Of a stretch of DNA of 64,000 bases, positions 59,291 to 64,000 are shown in pieces (position 1 is the stretch's first letter; every line of letters starts with the position of its first letter). The position numbers and the translations under genes were made by a program. This DNA comes from Penium margaritaceum (lineage: Eukaryota; Streptophyta; Zygnematophyceae; Desmidiales; Peniaceae), in contig SZWC01004882.1 of the NCBI GenBank assembly GCA_023375785.1, positions 30,447-94,446 of the forward strand. Direction: 5' to 3'. The notes under the pieces are model-generated. The model searched no databases. It saw nothing but the letters and a program-made list of their open reading frames with translations, and had not been told where the DNA came from.

Positions 59291-60494
59291 TGGTGTGCAC
59301 TTATCTCCCCCCCCTCCTCTCCCCCCTATCCAAAGCATATGCACAGCGCACATAGTGTAGAAAACAACATACACTAGTGCACATTTCGTAGTGCATTCCA
59401 TGCATTTTCTGGTACACTCACCCATGCACTCTCCACATGCACTCCTCCCCCCCCACCCCTCCCCCCTCCAGCCTCCTCACCTGTGCAATTCATGCTTAGT
59501 GAACTATTGTGCATTGCAGGTTGCATCCGATACATGTTCTAGTACATATTCTCATGCACGTCCCACATGCACTTCACCCCACCTCCCCCCCCATCTCCTC
59601 CCCCCTCCCCCCCTCACGCGGAGGGAGGGGATGGAGTGAGAAGTGTATGTGGGGAGTATAAGCAGAGGTATACGGTAGGGTGTGTGGGTTGGGTTTGAAA
59701 AAACACACTTGTGTGTGATGCCTTGAGCAATGTCTCTCTAGTTGGTGTGCACTTCTCTCCCTCCCATCCCCCCTTTCCCCCTCCCCCATTCCCAAATCCA
59801 CGCCTATGGACAATGTACATGGTGTAGAAAACAACGTACACTAGTTCACATTCTTGAATGCATCCCAAACATGTTCATGTACACTCACCCATGCACTCTC
59901 TACATGCACTCCTCCCGCCCCCCCCCCCCCCCCCCCCCCCCCCTCCTCCCTCCTGATCCGTGCAATTCACGCTTAGTGAACAGGGTGGCATACACTTTTG
60001 TGCATTTCAGGTTGCATCCCATACACGTTCTAGTGCACAACCTCATGCCCTTCCCACGTGCACTTCTTGCCCCCTCTGTGGAGGAGGGGGGGTGAGAATT
60101 GTATGTAGGGAGTGTAAGTGGAGGTATGTCTTAGGGTGCGTGGGTTGGGTCTAGAAAAAAACACTTGTGTATGATGGCTTGAGTGGTGCGTCTCCAGCTG
60201 GTATGCACTTTTCTCCCTCCCCTTCCCCCTCCTCTCCCCTATTCCATGCCTATGAACAATGCACATAGTACACAAAACATACACTAGTGCACGTTTTTCA
60301 ATGTATCACATACATGTTCTGATACACTCACCCATGCACTCTCTACATGCACTCCTCCCTCTCCCCCCCTCCCTCCCTCCTCATCCGTGCAATGCACGCT
60401 TAGTGAACAAAGTGACATACACTATTATGAAATTCAGATTGCATCTCATAAATGTTAGAGTACACACTTTCATGCACTTTCCATATGCACTCCT
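59205..60494. repeat. Higher-order tandem repeat, 438-456 bp unit
   Basis: The AGTGTATG-type landmark continues at 59642 and 60098, spacing 438 and 456 (close to three basic units). Each long unit adds C-rich tracts (C20+ at 59917-59942), CATGCACTC boxes and CTTAGTGAAC. The phrase GTTGGTGTGCACTT recurs at about 59288 and 59735 and as CTGGTATGCACTT near 60197. The array is interrupted at 60495 by copia D. Confidence 0.82.
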
Positions 60495-61264
60495 TGTTGA
60501 CCTCATATGCCCCTTGTCCATAGCTGACATTTGGACAGTCACAGGACGGACTAGGCATGCACTGCTCCCTTGGAGTAAGTCCCCTGAGTCTGATCCAGAT
60601 AGACAAGGCATGCACGTCTCCTTTGGAGCAAGTCCCCTTGGTCTAAACTGGATAGCATTTCCAGCAAACACTACCTAAGACAACTCCTTGTGGCTTAGAC
60701 GTTCCAAAGTTAGTCTCTGGAGCAAGAGGTTATTGGGCCAAATCCCAGGCCAGTGACTAGTTTTCTTTGTGACCAAAAGGGGGACAGGAAGGTTCTAGGA
60801 GACATCTTAGAATATTCCAAGGTCCGTCCTGGTGGCTGGTGCCACTTGGCGGTCACAGGGAGCGCCATGTGGGCAGGGGGGATGATGCAATCCAGATTAC
60901 CCCCAAAGTGGCTCATCCAAGGAGCCATTGCACGCCTAGGCTGGAGGCTGGCTCTACGACTATAAGAACCTATCAGTTGCCTGTCATTCATTACAGTTCT
61001 TACCTTTGAGACTCCTCACAGAGTTGTCCACCAAAGGCAGACAACAAAGAAGCATTGGTTGCTCTAAGCCCCAGGAGTTAGCTCATCGCGCGAAAGTGAC
61101 CAGTAGCTAAGGACACAGTGCAAGGAATTGATTCCTATGAACTGCTCAGTGTGGAACCGTGATTCTGTGGATGATATCTCCTCCTAGTTGTAATACTAGG
61201 AGCGGACGGAAAGTGCCATTGTGTCGGCCTTGTTTTTTAGTCCGTTGCCTCAGGTCGGTTGACA
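60495..61264 (+). repeat. 5' LTR of copia D
   Basis: Starts TGTTGACCTC and ends GGTTGACA. It contains TATAAG at 60961-60966, a likely promoter TATA box, and a 53-bp-spaced direct duplication (60553 and 60606, AGGCATGCAC...TTGGAGYAAGTCCCC). Confidence 0.82.
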
Positions 61265-61277
61265 AAGGGTTATGGGC
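61265..61277 (+). promoter_or_regulatory. Primer binding site of copia D (anticodon-arm type)
   Basis: AA then GGGTTATGGGC, an exact 11-base complement to the plant initiator tRNA-Met anticodon arm (GCCCAUAACCC). The spacing to the LTR end (ACA-AA) is the same as in copia A. Confidence 0.75.
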
Positions 61278-61341
61278 TGACACTGACTTGTTGTAAGGCA
61301 CATTTCTGCGCACTCTCTTGCCCTCTCTGTCTTGTAGCGCG

Positions 61342-61395
61342 CATCAGCTCCATCAGCTCCATCTGCTCCATCTGCTCCATCTGCTCCATTAGCTC
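61342..61395. repeat. 9-bp tandem repeat in the leader of copia D
   Basis: Six units of CATCWGCTC type (CATCAGCTC twice, CATCTGCTC three times, CATTAGCTC once). Confidence 0.85.
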
Positions 61396-61429
61396 TAACG
61401 GCGGAAAGCACTTAGCAGACAAGGGCCAA

Positions 61430-61515
61430 GGATAAGCTTTGCCCTTGGAGGTACGACCCTTGGGCCCTAACCAGGATAAGCTCTGCCCTTGGAGGCACGA
61501 CCTTGGGTTTGCTAG
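61430..61515. repeat. Direct duplication in the leader of copia D
   Basis: GGATAAGCTYTGCCCTTGG at 61430 and again 44 bp later (61474), each followed by AGGYACGACC; two copies of about 40 bp. Confidence 0.75.
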
Positions 61516-61644
61516 AGTGCATTCATCTCTGTTTGCAGGTGATCTACGGCTAAGGGGTAAGCAACGGATCTCCATCTTCTAAACCGGCAGCAGACAACAG
61601 CCTACATCAGCCTACATCGGCCTAAAAAAAAGCAAAGAAGCAGT

Positions 61645-64000
61645 ATGACAACACCGACGACGCTCACTCTTGAGCAGGTCAACGGTGGGATGTCCAAGTT
61701 CACAACATTATGTTTTCCCTTGTGGAAATGGCAATTTGAGATTGTCATGAGGGTGTGTGGCTACTTGAAGATGTTCCTTGGCGAAGAGGTTGAACCTCTA
61801 AAAACATATGCTGAACATGAAGCGTGGTGTGTCAAAAATGACATTGCACTTGCGATTCTTGTGACATCAGTGCATGAGTCACAACATGTCCACCTCCAAG
61901 GTATCACACATGCATCAAAGGCTTATGAGAAGCTTGCACGTATACACCAATCAACGGCTCCTGCAAATTGCCCCTTTATCCTTCAAAAGCTGATTTTGAT
62001 GAGGGTGAGCGAGGGAGAGTCGATTATGGACTTCCTATTGCAGATTGAAAACTGCTGCAGCAAGTGACCCAAAATGAACTGGGAAATCGACACCAACATA
62101 CAGGCCATGATTCTCCTCATGGCGTTACCTCAAAGTTGGGGTCCTCTGATCACCGTCTTTGGTGGTTGGAAGGAGGAGGATTTGACGTATGAGGTAGTTT
62201 CCGAGTGCATGCGCAACGAGGCCATGCATCGTAGTGGTACTGAGGCTAACATTTCAGCCTATGCTGCACAATACAGTGGTCGTGGCAACAACTCCTCTTC
62301 TGGTCAGAGCGGCAACGGAAGTGGTGGCAGTGGAGGAAGAGGCAATGGTGGCGGTGGAAAGGGTTCAAAGCGTCCTGGAAAGTGCCATAATTGTGGCAAG
62401 CCTGGGCATTGGGCACGGGAGTGTAGGGCTCCCAAGAAGGAAGATGGAGATCATGGTGGTAGGAACGAGGGAAAAGGAAAGGGTAAGAAGGAGTTGACAA
62501 ACATGATGGCTGAGAGCGTGCCGGCAACCAAGGGAGCGGCACTGCTCAAGCGTGGAGCCTATGGGCTCGACTCTGGTATGAACCACCACTCTTCAAAGGA
62601 GAAGGATGGGTTCATCTCCATTAAAGACACTGAACGTCGCTTCAGGTGTGCCAACGACAGCCTTGTCCATGCAGAAAGCGAGGGAGATAAGTTGATCAGC
62701 ATCAACGTGAACGGTGCTGAAAAGGACTTGAAGCTGGAGAACTTCGTCTACATGCCATCTTTTGCGGCAAACCTCTTGTCGGTGACCAAAATCACGGACC
62801 ACGACATGACGGTCATCTTCACCGAGGAGGAGGCTGTGATTGTCAAGAATAAGGACATCAAGATCTCCTATCCCAAGGAGAGTCTTGTCACACAGGTCCC
62901 AAGAGTTGATGGGCTCTACGTGGTGCAGAACAAGCCCCTTGAGAGTACAAATGAGGGATATGCATCAGTCAAAGAGCCCAAGTCTCCAAATCCTAATGTT
63001 GCACCACAGGCCGTCACAATGGCGGCCAACTCCACCAAAGACACAGATGCTGAGTTGTGGCATAGGCGGTTTGGCCATGTAGCTGACAACACACTGCAAG
63101 CTATGGAGCCGCACGAAGTGGTTCATGGGATGGAGGGATGCAGGGCCAAGGATGAGAGAAAGTGCAACGAGCTGTGTGAGCCATGCCTCCAAGGCAAAGC
63201 AAAGAGAAAGCCCTTTGAGCGTAATGGGCAACGTGCGGCAGAAATCTTGGACCTGATTCATTCTGATGTGTGCGGGCCATTTTGCACTCCTTCAAACGGC
63301 GGCACCAAGTGCTTCCTTACCTTCATTGATGATCACAGTCGCAAGATGTGGATCTTCTTCCTCAAGACAAAGGGAGAGTTCAAGGAGAAACTGAAAGAGG
63401 TTTTTGCCATAGTAGAGCGGTAGACAAGCAAGAAGGTCAAGGCACTACCCATGGACAACGGTGGTGAGTACGAGGCATGCAAAGACTGGTTGAGCCAACA
63501 CGGCATCAACCACCAGACCACCACGCCTTACACCCCCAAGAGCAATGGTGTTGCCAAACGGATGAACCAAACTATCCTCGGCATGACACAAAGCATGATC
63601 TTTGATGCCAAACTCTCACCTCGCTTCTTGGCTGAAGCTACGAGAACTGCTTGCTACGTTGTGAATCTCACTTCGGCAGCCGCACTTGGAAGGAATGCTA
63701 AGAAGCAGCAAGAGAAGCTGCTCAGGACGCCACAGGAGGCTTGGTCAGGGAAGAAGCCAGATGCCTCACACTTGAGGGTCTTTGGCTGTACTGCCTGGGC
63801 AAAGGTCCAAGCAAGAGAAGGAAGTTGCAAGCTGGATGCACGCGCTCGTTAGAGTGTAATGGTCGGATACAACACTACACACAAGGCGTACAGGCTGTGG
63901 GACCAAGCGGCTAGAAAGCTCATCAGGAGCCAAGATGTCGAGTTTGATGAACGGACGCTCAACAAAGGAGAGTTGTTGGATCCTGTCCATGCTCCTAAAT
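61645..64000 (+). pseudogene. gag-pol region of copia D (partial, few breaks)
   Basis: Plus-strand polyprotein region beginning at the ATG at 61645 (MTTPTTLTLEQVNGG). Gag segment ILLMALPQSWGPLITVFGGW, Gly/Ser-rich linker, CCHC knuckle, protease-like segment, GAG-pre-integrase and integrase core with DNGGEYEACKDWL and the TTTPYTPKSNGVAKRMN block. The end of the window (about 63850-64000) lies in the integrase-RT linker (DQAARKLIRSQDVEFDE), also conserved in copia A. Not fully intact. Confidence 0.88.

Larger units (their letters stand above)
60495..64000 (+). mobile_element. Ty1/copia LTR retrotransposon D, 5' part, runs off the right edge
   Basis: 5' LTR 60495-61264, anticodon-arm-type primer site at 61267, a 380-bp leader with short tandem repeats, then gag from 61645 and protease, integrase and the start of the RT spacer up to the window end. 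Gag (UBN2-like) has a canonical CCHC knuckle CHNCGKPGHWAREC (about 62385-62425); the protease-type GLDSGMNHH lies near 62570, pre-integrase LWHRRFGHV near 63060, and integrase DLIHSDVCGPF to VFGCTAW at about 63250-63800. Best preserved element of the window, with about three breaks in the visible part, hence probably the youngest; the other LTR is outside the window. Related to copia A. Confidence 0.92.

Overview
This window looks like nuclear DNA from a large, repeat-rich green-lineage (streptophyte) genome; a charophyte alga such as Chara would fit. That is inference from four things: the one recognisable host gene is a plant-type DDX3/Ded1 helicase with the YVPPHLRN motif near its N-terminus; that gene has long GT-AG introns; the retroelement primer sites match the plant initiator tRNA-Met; and host genes are very sparse. 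No prokaryotic operon, CRISPR array, rRNA or tRNA gene was seen.

Layout. 1-3.8 kb: 5' two thirds of a DEAD-box RNA helicase gene on the minus strand, three coding exons, running off the left edge, with a GC-rich promoter/5' UTR zone. 4.5-8.76 kb: a decayed LINE (AP-type endonuclease, reverse transcriptase, zf-RVT-like end) on the minus strand. 8.8-15.9 kb: AT-richer DNA without convincing genes, holding a 348-bp TRIM-like miniature LTR element. 15.9-58.0 kb: a very large array of an 11-bp satellite (CTAGTTGYRCC), broken up by transposons. It runs in one orientation up to 26.53 kb and in the opposite orientation from 26.54 kb on. Inserted in it are copia A (16990-23340), copia B (35767-42229, minus strand), a chromodomain Ty3/gypsy element C (42249-48600), a solo LTR (49454-52956), a TRIM-family solo LTR (53287-53428) and a copia fragment E with its 3' LTR (about 54560-56010). 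58.0-60.5 kb: a G-rich tandem array of about 143 bp that turns into a 440-456 bp higher-order repeat. 60.5 kb to the end: the first 3.5 kb of a younger copia element D, related to A.

The clearest new observations are structural. (1) The 11-bp satellite changes strand at a precise 13-bp inverted junction, and its main variants are what methyl-CpG decay would produce. (2) A four-level nest sits at 49.4-53 kb: satellite, then a solo LTR with target duplication CAACT, then a giant foldback Mutator-like element with 10-bp duplication AATATCCAAA, then a 766-bp insert between 9-bp direct repeats that is rich in GGGGTACCCC palindromes. (3) A TRIM-like family has a covarying hairpin. (4) Copia elements A and D appear to be primed by the anticodon arm of initiator tRNA-Met, while copia B uses the ordinary tRNA 3' end. 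(5) The leader of copia B can form two mutually exclusive perfect hairpins.

Three sites are probably assembly artefacts: the duplicated flanks of the N-gap at 37.5 kb, a 218-bp duplication around the single N at 52992, and the gap in poly-G at 58.15 kb. Percent identities given for LTR pairs were counted by eye on short stretches only.
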